Source of the DNA: Oscillospiraceae bacterium
GTDB taxonomy: Bacteria; Bacillota; Clostridia; Oscillospirales; Ruminococcaceae
DNA length: 64,000 nt
Assembly: GCA_021199795.1 (NCBI GenBank)
Contig: JAJQHJ010000004.1
Span: 295,082-359,081 of the forward strand
Direction of reading: 5' to 3'
Positions 43,237 through 50,827 of this stretch are shown piece after piece. Numbering within the stretch: position 1 is the first letter of the stretch; every line of letters begins with the position of its first letter. The position numbers were made by a program, and so were the translations under genes. A model generated the notes under the pieces. It was not told the DNA's origin and did no database searches. It saw nothing but the letters and a program-made list of their open reading frames with translations.

Positions 43237-44382
43237 ATGAAAAATGAAGTATTGAGACGTGCCTGGGCAGAGATTCATCTCGACAGGCTGTTGCGCAATG
43301 TTGAAAAATGCCGGAGCCTCATCAGCCCCGATGCTGAAATAATGTGCGCGGTCAAGGCTAATTGCTATGGTCATGGCTGCGAGGGGATAATCCCGAGGCT
43401 TGAGGACGTGGGGATCAACTGGTTCGCAGTGTCGAATATTGTCGAAGCTGAGGAATTAAGAAACCTTGGCGTTTCCGGAGAGATTCTTATCTTAGGTTAC
43501 ACTCCTCCCGAGGATGCAGGTGAGCTTATAGAGTACGACATAATCCAGACTATCACTGATCTCGAGTATGCCGGAAAGCTTTCTTTAAATGCTCCCAAGG
43601 GCGAAAGAGTCCGCTGCCACATAGCTGTCGACACTGGCATGAACCGTATTGGTCTTAATTATGGCGACGATGTCTCAAGAATTGCTGATGACGCTGAAAA
43701 GATAGTCCGTCTGCCTGGTCTTGAAGTGGAGGGGCTCTTTACCCATCTTCCCGTTGCAGACTCTATCAAGCCGGAAGATATTGAGTTCACTGATCACCAG
43801 ATTGAGCTTGTATCCGCCGTCCGGGATGAACTTAAGAAGCGGCTTGTCCTTATAGATAAGCTTCACTTCCTCAATTCGGCAGGGTCGATGTACCATTACG
43901 ATGAGAGGAGCGACCTCGTCCGGTTCGGAATCATGCTCTACGGTTTGAAGCCGGATATTTCAAGGGATATGCCTGTCGAGCTTGAGCCGGTGATGGAATT
44001 AAAGTCGATAGTCTCGCAAATAAAAACACTCCCCTCGGGAGTGACAATAGGCTATGGTCGTACATATAAGACTGAGCGTGAAACCAGGGTTGCAACCGTC
44101 ACAATCGGCTATGCCGACGGCTGCCCGAGGCTCCTTTCAAACGAGGGTGAACTTCTCCTGCATGGCAAACGGGCTAAGATTCTGGGGCGGGTCTGTATGG
44201 ATCAGCTGATGATAGATGTCACCGAAATCCCCGAATCTAAGGTTGGCGACACGGTAACCCTGATTGGCAGGGACGGTGAAGAGGAGATAACCGCCGACGA
44301 AATAGGAGAACTCTGCGGCACCATAGGCTATGAAATAGTCTGTGGAATCTCACAGAGGGTACCGAGGATATTTATCAATTGA
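43237..44382 (+). CDS. alr: Alanine racemase
   Basis: PLP enzyme making D-alanine for peptidoglycan; 381 residues. ATG at 43237 after AAGGAGG. The PLP lysine is in MCAVKANCYGHG (about residue 39). VDTGMNRIGL, FLNSAGSMYHYDERSDLVRF, GYGRTY and GYADGCPRLL with the GRVCMDQ motif are all typical of the Alr fold-type III barrel and C-terminal domain. It is divergent from the DUF1273 gene and ends at its own terminator. Confidence 0.96.
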   Translation: MKNEVLRRAWAEIHLDRLLRNVEKCRSLISPDAEIMCAVKANCYGHGCEGIIPRLEDVGINWFAVSNIVEAEELRNLGVSGEILILGYTPPEDAGELIEYDIIQTITDLEYAGKLSLNAPKGERVRCHIAVDTGMNRIGLNYGDDVSRIADDAEKIVRLPGLEVEGLFTHLPVADSIKPEDIEFTDHQIELVSAVRDELKKRLVLIDKLHFLNSAGSMYHYDERSDLVRFGIMLYGLKPDISRDMPVELEPVMELKSIVSQIKTLPSGVTIGYGRTYKTERETRVATVTIGYADGCPRLLSNEGELLLHGKRAKILGRVCMDQLMIDVTEIPESKVGDTVTLIGRDGEEEITADEIGELCGTIGYEIVCGISQRVPRIFIN

Positions 44383-44387
44383 TACCA

Positions 44388-44425
44388 AATAATCCTCCCA
44401 ACCGTACGGTTGAGAGGATTATTTT
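44388..44425 (+). terminator. Terminator of alr
   Basis: AATAATCCTC (44388-44397)/GAGGATTATT (44414-44423) with inner palindrome CAACCGTACGGTTG, ending in TTTT. Confidence 0.86.
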
Positions 44426-44447
44426 CAGAACTTTCATAACATAATCT

Positions 44448-44503
44448 AAAAAATTGTGGAAAGAGTGACCGTTGCCTGAATGCCAGTTCAGGCGACTCTC
44501 ACC
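44448..44503 (-). ncRNA. Orphan copy of the type I antitoxin-like small RNA
   Basis: About 56 nt on the minus strand from a consensus promoter. It has inner stem GCCTGAA/TTCAGGC, outer pairing GAGAGT/ACTCTT and the GGTCA bulge of the RNAs near 11430 and 21800, then a T6 run (44453-44448). The last outer pair changes from G-C (locus 2) to T-A here, a compensatory change. There is no micro-ORF on the plus strand; the alr terminator lies there instead. Confidence 0.66.
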
Positions 44504-44509
44504 ACTTTT

Positions 44510-44538
44510 ATTATACATTACGGCTGTTCATTTGTCAA
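44510..44538 (-). promoter_or_regulatory. Sigma-A promoter of the orphan small RNA
   Basis: Minus strand TTGACA (44538-44533), 17 bp, TATAAT (44515-44510), full consensus. The -35 box lies inside the last codons of the VanZ gene. Confidence 0.85.
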
Positions 44539-45019
44539 CAGCCTTTTTTATTTTCTGCGAATTTATAAGCCTTACAATCCCCCACACAATCAAGCTACCC
44601 ACAATCACTCCTGAGAAGTCGATTGCTACGTCTCTTACACTGGCGGATCTGCCGGCGGAGGTTAGTTGCTGGAGCTCGTTCAATGCTGCGGCGCAGAGAC
44701 CTATAATCAGAGTTGAGACATACGGTCTTAAGAGCAGCAGGGAAGAGGTGAATGAATAAAGGCTGGCACCAAGGATCGCAAAAATCGTGAAGTGGGCGAG
44801 TTTCCTTACTATGAACGTCACCGTGCTCACGGTTGCTGCATCATCAGACAGTCTGAAAAGCTTTATTGCGAAGTTGACAAATATGCTGCTGAGAGCGGAT
44901 GACTCCTCGCCATCCTGCCCGGAAAACACAAACAAAGCGGCAAATGTAGCTAAAACAATCGCCGCCGAAATTATCAAAGGGAGCTTACTTTTGAGTTTAG
45001 AAAGTACCTTCAAATTCAT
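44528..45019 (-). CDS. VanZ family membrane protein
   Basis: 163-residue membrane protein with four to five helices. The VanZ pattern is FSGQDG near 33, RKLAHFTIFAILGASLY, NELQQLTSAGRSASVRDVAI and DFSGVIVGSL. VanZ-like proteins are linked to low-level teicoplanin resistance or membrane-envelope stress, function otherwise unknown. ATG at 45019 with GAGGA close upstream. The downstream end carries the promoter of the orphan small RNA. Confidence 0.88.
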   Translation of the reverse strand: MNLKVLSKLKSKLPLIISAAIVLATFAALFVFSGQDGEESSALSSIFVNFAIKLFRLSDDAATVSTVTFIVRKLAHFTIFAILGASLYSFTSSLLLLRPYVSTLIIGLCAAALNELQQLTSAGRSASVRDVAIDFSGVIVGSLIVWGIVRLINSQKIKKAVDK

Positions 45020-45043
45020 GTCCTCAAGTTCTTATGTCTAGGT

Positions 45044-46081
45044 CTACTCAATCACTGTGTAGAACAGGTCGAGATAAGTCTCATACAATGCGTCCTCGTC
45101 ATAGTAGAACTCCATGTAGGTGTCGCCAAGGGTGGCTTCGCCCTCGAGTGTCAGGTAATCGGCGAGTTCATAGTCGGCCATAGCACTGTAGATGTCGGAA
45201 AGCTCGTTTACCGTGCAGTCGGAGACCATGTAGGAGGTTATTGCAAGAGCCGTGTCAAGTGCAAAGCTGGAATTCTCCTCACACGAAGCCTTGAACTGCT
45301 CCATGAGAGCTCTCATATACTGCTCCTGACGCTCCATTCTGTGAAGATTGGTCGAGTCCTCAAGACCATACCTCGTTCTGACGTATGCAAGAGCGTTTGA
45401 GCCAAGAAGAGTGATCTCCTCGCCCTCGATGATGTCGTCGTTTATGGTGTCAAGAGCCGTCAGTGTAATTCCGCCGACAGCGTCGTTGATGATTGCGACC
45501 GCATCCATGGTTACAGTGATGTAGTGGTCGATATCGACGTCATAGAGAAGATTGGAGACAGCCTGAACGGTGTTCTCGGCACTGTCCTCCAGACCGGAGC
45601 CGTAGGTGTGCGCAAGAGCAATCTGCTCAACTATGGTAAACGCGACAGCACCCGTCACGCCCAGAGCCTGGACTTCGGTCATCGTGTCGCGATTTATGTG
45701 TAGAACCTTGTAGCTTTCCGCCTTTGTGTCGATAACAACGAGCATGATGAAGTCCGCTTGCTCTGTGTTGATATAGGTGTCTGAATTGGTTGAGGCGAGA
45801 TATTTGTCAACGCCAACCAGAAGCACAGTCTCAATGTTTTTGTTGAGCTTGTACCCAGTCCCATTATATTCGATATCGGGAGTCACAGTCTGTGTGCTCT
45901 CAGTACTATCCCCACCGGAACTTCCGCTGCTACTGCTGGCGTCAGAGCTCTCCTCGGGGGTATAAGAATAGTACTGCTGCTCCCAAGCGTTCAGCAGCAG
46001 CACTATACCAAGTACTAGAAAGAATATGCACAAGACGTAAAGAATAACCTTGACAAGGTTTTTTCTTACCTTGAACTTCAT
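45044..46081 (-). CDS. LytR-CpsA-Psr (LCP) family ligase
   Basis: 345-residue membrane-anchored enzyme that transfers polymers (teichoic acid or capsule) from lipid carrier to peptidoglycan. Membrane helix about 10-32, Ser-rich linker, LCP domain from about 85: VLLVGVDKY, ADFIMLVVIDTKAE, HINRDTM (the catalytic Arg/Asp pair, Asn replacing the usual Pro), VGGITL and YVRTRYGLEDSTNLHRMERQ, which holds the Arg/Asp cluster. Active-site residues are therefore largely kept, unlike in the LCP-like protein at 41496. Located near cpsCDB, consistent with attaching the polysaccharide to the wall. Confidence 0.9.
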   Translation of the reverse strand: MKFKVRKNLVKVILYVLCIFFLVLGIVLLLNAWEQQYYSYTPEESSDASSSSGSSGGDSTESTQTVTPDIEYNGTGYKLNKNIETVLLVGVDKYLASTNSDTYINTEQADFIMLVVIDTKAESYKVLHINRDTMTEVQALGVTGAVAFTIVEQIALAHTYGSGLEDSAENTVQAVSNLLYDVDIDHYITVTMDAVAIINDAVGGITLTALDTINDDIIEGEEITLLGSNALAYVRTRYGLEDSTNLHRMERQEQYMRALMEQFKASCEENSSFALDTALAITSYMVSDCTVNELSDIYSAMADYELADYLTLEGEATLGDTYMEFYYDEDALYETYLDLFYTVIE

Positions 46082-46121
46082 ATTATTTTCCGCCTTTTCC
46101 TTGAGGCAAAAGTCTCAAGTC

Positions 46122-46829
46122 TTACTTGACCTTCTTCTTGTTAGCAGCAACGAGAAGTACACCTGCAACAACTATGCAAGCTACGCCGCCGATAACATAA
46201 GGCATTGTGGAAGAAGATGCAACGCCAGAAACATCAACGCCATTGTCGATAACAGTACCCTCAACAGGCTCATCAACTACAACAGTGCTGTCGTTGCTCA
46301 AAGTGATAACGAACGGAGAAGTAGTGGAGAAAGTAACCTGAAGCTTGTTGGTTCCAACAACCGATGAAGGCTCTTCTCTCCAGTTAGAACCGGAGTAGTT
46401 ATGCAAAACTCTGACATCAGATGCACCGCCGAGTTCAACTTCGAGAGTTACGGTGACAGATCCACCTGCATCGAGAATAGCCTTTGCATCGCCAGTTACG
46501 TTGATATCGAAGAGATAAGCTGCGGTGTGATCCTCAGGGATGGAAGCTTCAAGCTCAGCCAAAGACTCAGAGCTGAGAATCTGCTCATAAGCTTCTTCGA
46601 GGCTTGTCTTGTCCTCTTCAGCGAGAGTGTCCTTGTCCTCATAAGAGGTTACGATGATATCACCAGTGTCAATAGCAACTTCATTGCCCTCGGCATCAGT
46701 AGCTACGGATTCGGCGACATCAGGAGCAGTCTTCTGCTGGATGCTGGGAACTGCAGTATCTGCAACGGCTGATACGCACATTACAGCGGCAAGAGCGACT
46801 GCAAGTGCAACTTTCAAAAATTTGTTCAT
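46122..46829 (-). CDS. Secreted, C-terminally membrane-anchored surface protein
   Basis: 235-residue protein that I do not recognise. Signal peptide 1-23 (MNKFLKVALAVALAAVMCVS), acidic middle, a beta-rich part about 105-180 (AAYLFDINVTGDAKAILDAG) and a C-terminal helix (about 206-228) followed by NKKKVK. The end resembles a sorting-type anchor (SSSTMPYVIGG, helix, positive tail), but no LPXTG-like motif is clear, so simple membrane anchoring is more likely. Strong GGAGGG ribosome binding site. It lies between cpsB and the LCP ligase in the same orientation. Confidence 0.75.
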   Translation of the reverse strand: MNKFLKVALAVALAAVMCVSAVADTAVPSIQQKTAPDVAESVATDAEGNEVAIDTGDIIVTSYEDKDTLAEEDKTSLEEAYEQILSSESLAELEASIPEDHTAAYLFDINVTGDAKAILDAGGSVTVTLEVELGGASDVRVLHNYSGSNWREEPSSVVGTNKLQVTFSTTSPFVITLSNDSTVVVDEPVEGTVIDNGVDVSGVASSSTMPYVIGGVACIVVAGVLLVAANKKKVK

Positions 46830-46897
46830 GATTTTTTAGCCCTCCAAAAAATACATATTTATATTCACGCACCGGCTTTTTGACCGGGACGAGAAAA

Positions 46898-47620
46898 TCA
46901 TTCATCCGGGATATTGGCTATCTCTCCCGAATATAAACTATTGTACGCCTTTTCATCCAGCTTGTCAAGCATATTATTGCCGATTCTTTTAGAAATTTCT
47001 TTTCTTGCATCCCCCAAAAGCGGTGGACGCCTGCCCATATTATGGCAATCTGACCCTAAAAGATCAATTCTGCCATCTTTCAGCATATTCATGACCTTTC
47101 GGGTCGCGAATTTGCCTCCGATGAAACTCTCGGCATTTGCCTGAATCAGGATGTCGTTCCTGTAGAACTCCGGCAAAAATTTTTCCGCACCAAACCGAAA
47201 ATATCTTTCGACGTGCGCAATTATTACTTTTGTGTGTCTCTGGAATGCCAGCTCGACGACATCATTGACTATTCTCTGGTTCCATGTCATGAACGGCATT
47301 TCAACCAGCAGGAGGTCGGTGCCCTCTGTTTTCAGAAGCCCGACATCGTCAGCTCTCGAAATTCCCTCGAAATATTTGACCTCGGCACCCAAGAAAATCT
47401 CAGGCATGTCGGCATCCAAGCTTGGCTTGAGTTTCTCAAAGGACTCTTTACGCCTTTCAAGAAACCTTTTCGGCGAATTTTCCTCGGCATAGAAGTGCGG
47501 GGTTGCGACAATCTGCGATACACCCTGCAGAAAGGATTCCCGGAGCATTTTGCAGCTCTCTTCCACGCTTTTGCTGCCGTCGTCCATTTCAGGGAGAATG
47601 TGCGAATGGAAATCGATCAT
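46898..47620 (-). CDS. cpsB: CpsB/YwqE-type tyrosine-protein phosphatase (PHP family)
   Basis: 240-residue Mn-dependent phosphatase that dephosphorylates the CpsD kinase. PHP metal ligands: MIDFHSHILPEMDDGS (HxH), VATPHFY, VIIAHVERY and LLGSDCHNM. ATG at 47620 overlaps the cpsD stop by 4 bp, so the genes are coupled. It completes the C-D-B phosphoregulatory module for polysaccharide chain length and export. Confidence 0.95.
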   Translation of the reverse strand: MIDFHSHILPEMDDGSKSVEESCKMLRESFLQGVSQIVATPHFYAEENSPKRFLERRKESFEKLKPSLDADMPEIFLGAEVKYFEGISRADDVGLLKTEGTDLLLVEMPFMTWNQRIVNDVVELAFQRHTKVIIAHVERYFRFGAEKFLPEFYRNDILIQANAESFIGGKFATRKVMNMLKDGRIDLLGSDCHNMGRRPPLLGDARKEISKRIGNNMLDKLDEKAYNSLYSGEIANIPDE

Positions 47621-48411
47621 TTTCCAGACTTCTTTGCTGAATTGCCAGAAGCATCGCTACGGTTCTGGCTACTGTAACCGTAGCCGTATTCATAGCCATA
47701 GCTGCTACCGCTCTTGTATTTCTTATACTTCTTCTTGAGAACTGCTGAGTAGGTGAATACAAAGCCCAAGACCTTGACATTGTGGAATTCAAGCTGTCTT
47801 ACCGTTTCGGCAAGAGTCTGCTGGTCACAGTAGTCTCTTCTTACGACGACAACCATTCCGTCCAGGAGGTTCGAGATAACCAAGGCATCCGAAACGGAAG
47901 AAATCGGCGGCAGGTCGAAGATGATGTAGTCATAGCCCTTTGAAAGAGCCTCAACAACCTTTGCCATTCTTTCTGAGCCAAGGAGCTCACTCGGGTTCGG
48001 AGGAATATCTCCGCCGGCCATAACATCTAAGCCGTCAACCAGCCCTGAGTGATGGATGATCTCGTTTCCGGAGCAAAGTCCGGCGAGGAGATTCGATAGT
48101 CCTGGAGCTTTCGGGACATTGAGACGCTTCGACATTGTGGGAAGTCTCATATCTCCCTCGATAACGAGGACTCTCTTTCCCGTCTCGGCGATCGAGCAAG
48201 CGAGGTTAAGGCTTGTTGTCGACTTGCCCTCAGAGGGAAGTGAGCTTGTCACTCCTAAGACTCTGCATTTGTCGCCGTCGTTGGGGAGGCTGAACATGAT
48301 GTTGGCTCTGAGGAGCTTATATGCTTCCGATACAGCAAAGCTCAGGTTTGTGCCGATTCTCTGCTGCTCGGGAGTTACCGGATTTATATTTTCGGGACGT
48401 TTTACATTCAT
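47617..48411 (-). CDS. cpsD: CpsD/CapB-type bacterial tyrosine kinase
   Basis: 264-residue cytoplasmic BY-kinase. Walker A SSLPSEGKSTTSLNLA, Walker A' RVLVIEGDMRLPT and Walker B YIIFDLPP, then a C-terminal tyrosine cluster (YKKYKSGSSYGYEYGYGYSS), the autophosphorylation site that controls polymer synthesis. ATG at 48411 overlaps cpsC by 4 bp. Activated by the membrane adaptor CpsC and reversed by CpsB, both adjacent. Confidence 0.95.
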   Translation of the reverse strand: MNVKRPENINPVTPEQQRIGTNLSFAVSEAYKLLRANIMFSLPNDGDKCRVLGVTSSLPSEGKSTTSLNLACSIAETGKRVLVIEGDMRLPTMSKRLNVPKAPGLSNLLAGLCSGNEIIHHSGLVDGLDVMAGGDIPPNPSELLGSERMAKVVEALSKGYDYIIFDLPPISSVSDALVISNLLDGMVVVVRRDYCDQQTLAETVRQLEFHNVKVLGFVFTYSAVLKKKYKKYKSGSSYGYEYGYGYSSQNRSDASGNSAKKSGK

Positions 48412-49190
48412 TTTGAACTACCTCCCGACTTGTAATCGTGACCGTAATATCCACCCTTGGACGAACTGCCTGTGATGTCCATATCGGGGATAGAAGCAAG
48501 AACAGGAATGCCCTTGTAGTTTGTGAGGAGATAATCCTCGTCGTGGATAAGAGTATCCATAAGCTCAAGGACTACTATTATGCCGACGCTCAGGACGAAT
48601 CCGAGAAGTGCGCCAATCATAGTGTACCTTGTGACGCTCGGGGAGCTCTTGATTGTTGGAACCACAGCGTAGTCAACAATCTTTGCGGATGAACCCTCAA
48701 CTATGTCATAGACGACATCCGGGAAGACCTCGGCAATTGTGTTTGCAATAAGAGCCGCTTCCTCCGGGCTCGCGCTTGTGACGACAACCTGGAATACCTC
48801 GGTGCTGTCAACAGAAGAGGTCTCGATCATGTCGACGAGCTCGTCATAGGTGTAGCTAAGGTTTGCTTCGTCGATGACCTGATTTAAAACTGTTCTTGTG
48901 CTCAGGATTACTGCGTAGGTGTCAACCAGGCTCTGGGAAGCAGAGATATCCGATGAGGATATGCTGACGCTTGTCGTGCTCAGATTGATTGAGCTGTTGT
49001 TGACGTACATCAGAACCTTTGACTGATAGAGCGGAGTTACCGCCAGTGTTACATATGCAAATGCGATAGCGGCACAGACTATCGTTGACAGAACAACTGC
49101 CCAGGCATGGTGCCACACCGCCTTGAAGAGGCGCATAAGATCTATTTCGACATAATCTTTACTGCCAGTTTTTTGTGTTTGTGAAGCCAT
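48408..49190 (-). CDS. cpsC: CpsC/Wzz-type polysaccharide co-polymerase
   Basis: 260-residue membrane protein that sets polymer length and activates CpsD. ATG at 49190 (MASQTQKTGSKDYVEIDLMR) after GGGGGAG. Two membrane helices (about 27-48 and 190-212) flank an extracellular domain with PLYQSKVLMYVNN and the Ser/Thr-rich segment; a C-terminal tail with YYGHDYKSG follows. Promoter TTGACT-17-TATACT about 85 bp upstream. No glycosyltransferases or flippase are present after cpsB. Confidence 0.93.
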   Translation of the reverse strand: MASQTQKTGSKDYVEIDLMRLFKAVWHHAWAVVLSTIVCAAIAFAYVTLAVTPLYQSKVLMYVNNSSINLSTTSVSISSSDISASQSLVDTYAVILSTRTVLNQVIDEANLSYTYDELVDMIETSSVDSTEVFQVVVTSASPEEAALIANTIAEVFPDVVYDIVEGSSAKIVDYAVVPTIKSSPSVTRYTMIGALLGFVLSVGIIVVLELMDTLIHDEDYLLTNYKGIPVLASIPDMDITGSSSKGGYYGHDYKSGGSSK

Positions 49191-49268
49191 TTGACTCCCC
49201 CTAAATGCTTTAGAACTCTTCCACGGTAAAGCGAGTACACCTAATACCCTATATACCAGTACATTGCT

Positions 49269-49297
49269 AGTATACACCTGTATGCCGTCAAAGTCAA
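49269..49297 (-). promoter_or_regulatory. Promoter of cpsC-cpsD-cpsB
   Basis: Minus strand TTGACT (49297-49292), 17 bp, TATACT (49274-49269). Confidence 0.8.
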
Positions 49298-49402
49298 GTG
49301 AAAAATTAAAATCCGCCTTAAAATTAAGTAAAAGCTCCACATTGCCGGGCTGTTAAGTCAGCTTTTTTGTGCAAATCGGGCGCAAAGCGTCTGAATCGGC
49401 AT

Positions 49403-49424
49403 AAAAAGCCCGCAATTCCGCGGA
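49403..49424 (-). terminator. Weak terminator after the Sel1-repeat genes
   Basis: TCCGC/GCGGG-type short stem with GGAATT loop followed by CTTTTT on the minus strand. Confidence 0.55.
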
Positions 49425-49463
49425 TTTTGCCAGGTTCAGCCCTTGAGACGACTAATTCGTCTT

Positions 49464-50810
49464 TTACACCACTCCGCCCAGAATTTCCAGTGCGGTTTGC
49501 TTTACGAGCTGGTCTTCATCCTGGCTGGCTGCACGCTTCATCCATTTTGCGGACTCAGCAACGTCTTTCGGGACTATTTTCCCATCTATGTACATCATTG
49601 CAAGTTTATATTGTGCTTTCGGGTAACCCTTTTCAGCGGATGATTTTGTATAGGAAAATCCTTTGGCTTTGTCAACATTCGTGCCCTCGCCATTAAGGTA
49701 CATTGTGCCGCAGTTGAACATACCCTCTCCGCTTCCGTTCTTGGCAGCTTTCTCAAACCAGTACAGAGCCTTGGGGAGGTCTTGTTTCACCCCGTCCCCG
49801 AAGTAATACAGTTTACCGCAGCAAAGCTGATCATTTTCAAAAATCAGGTCGCCAGCCTGTTCATACCAATATAAAGCCTTTGCATTATCCTCTTTTACGC
49901 CTAATCCGTAGTAGTACGTCATGGCACAGGTGGCTTTTGCAAAATTATCCCCTTTCAATGCAAGCCTTAAAGCAAGTCCGAACGCCTTTTCAAGATATCC
50001 CGAATTGGAGAGTTCCGAAATCATAAGGAATATTTCACTGTTTTTGTACTTGCCATCCGGGAACTCCTGCTGCGATTTCGCAATTATCTCACGGTTTTCC
50101 TCTACAATCAAACTGTAGCGGATTTTTTCAGCAAGAGTGTCGGCGTTTCTGACATTGGCGGCTTCTGCCTTTTCAGCCCACCGGAGTGCTTCGCCTAAGT
50201 CTTTCGGAACGCCCCAGCCGCTCACATAGGAAACTGCAAGATGGAGATAGGCATTTGCAACGCCCTTTTCCGCCGCCTTGCGGTAGAGCTGCACGGCTTT
50301 TACGTCATTCTGCTCAACACCATGTCCAAGGTGATAGAGCTGTCCCATAAAGCCCTGCGCCTCCGGAACGCCACAGTCCACCATCGGCTGAAGAATCCTG
50401 ACGGCAGTTTCGTAGTCTCCGCTATCGTGAGCATTGGACGCCACCCTTATCTGGTTAAGACAAGCCTCCTTGGCAATCCTTGCGTGTTCGAGCTCCTTGG
50501 CTTGCTCTCTCTGCTTCTCAAGCTCTGCCTCGTGCTTTTCCTTATCAAGCTCTTTCTGGATGGAGTCCGTGAACTTATATGCGTCCTTTGCACCGATTCT
50601 CTGATTCTTTTTTGCGTAGTAGAGAGCTTTTTCGAGGTCTCTTTCGCATCCCTTTCCGTCCCTGTAGTAGGTGATGCAGTAGAAAATAGCCTCCGGATGA
50701 TCCGCCTCCGCCGCCTTTTCAAAATGCCGAAGAGCGGATTCATAATCCTTTACCTCGTGGGCTCTCATTCCTGCCTTGAAATCAAGACTCCCTCTTGTGA
50801 ACAGTCCCAT
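49464..50810 (-). CDS. Sel1-like repeat protein 1
   Basis: 448-residue cytoplasmic repeat protein. Starts MGLFTRGSLDF with AAAGGGGA upstream. Contains an early repeat (about 20-60), a charged coiled coil (about 85-120), then Sel1/TPR-like repeats such as AQGFMGQLYHLGHGVEQNDV, KAVQLYRKAAEKGVANAYLH, CAMTYYYGLGVKEDNAKALY and GMFNCGTMYLNGEGTNVDKA. Sel1 repeats mediate protein contacts; partner unknown. It is the second of two tandem paralogues 17 bp apart that share the MGLF start and the order coiled coil-repeats. Confidence 0.92.
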   Translation of the reverse strand: MGLFTRGSLDFKAGMRAHEVKDYESALRHFEKAAEADHPEAIFYCITYYRDGKGCERDLEKALYYAKKNQRIGAKDAYKFTDSIQKELDKEKHEAELEKQREQAKELEHARIAKEACLNQIRVASNAHDSGDYETAVRILQPMVDCGVPEAQGFMGQLYHLGHGVEQNDVKAVQLYRKAAEKGVANAYLHLAVSYVSGWGVPKDLGEALRWAEKAEAANVRNADTLAEKIRYSLIVEENREIIAKSQQEFPDGKYKNSEIFLMISELSNSGYLEKAFGLALRLALKGDNFAKATCAMTYYYGLGVKEDNAKALYWYEQAGDLIFENDQLCCGKLYYFGDGVKQDLPKALYWFEKAAKNGSGEGMFNCGTMYLNGEGTNVDKAKGFSYTKSSAEKGYPKAQYKLAMMYIDGKIVPKDVAESAKWMKRAASQDEDQLVKQTALEILGGVV

Positions 50811-50827
50811 ATTAATTCCCCTTTCTC

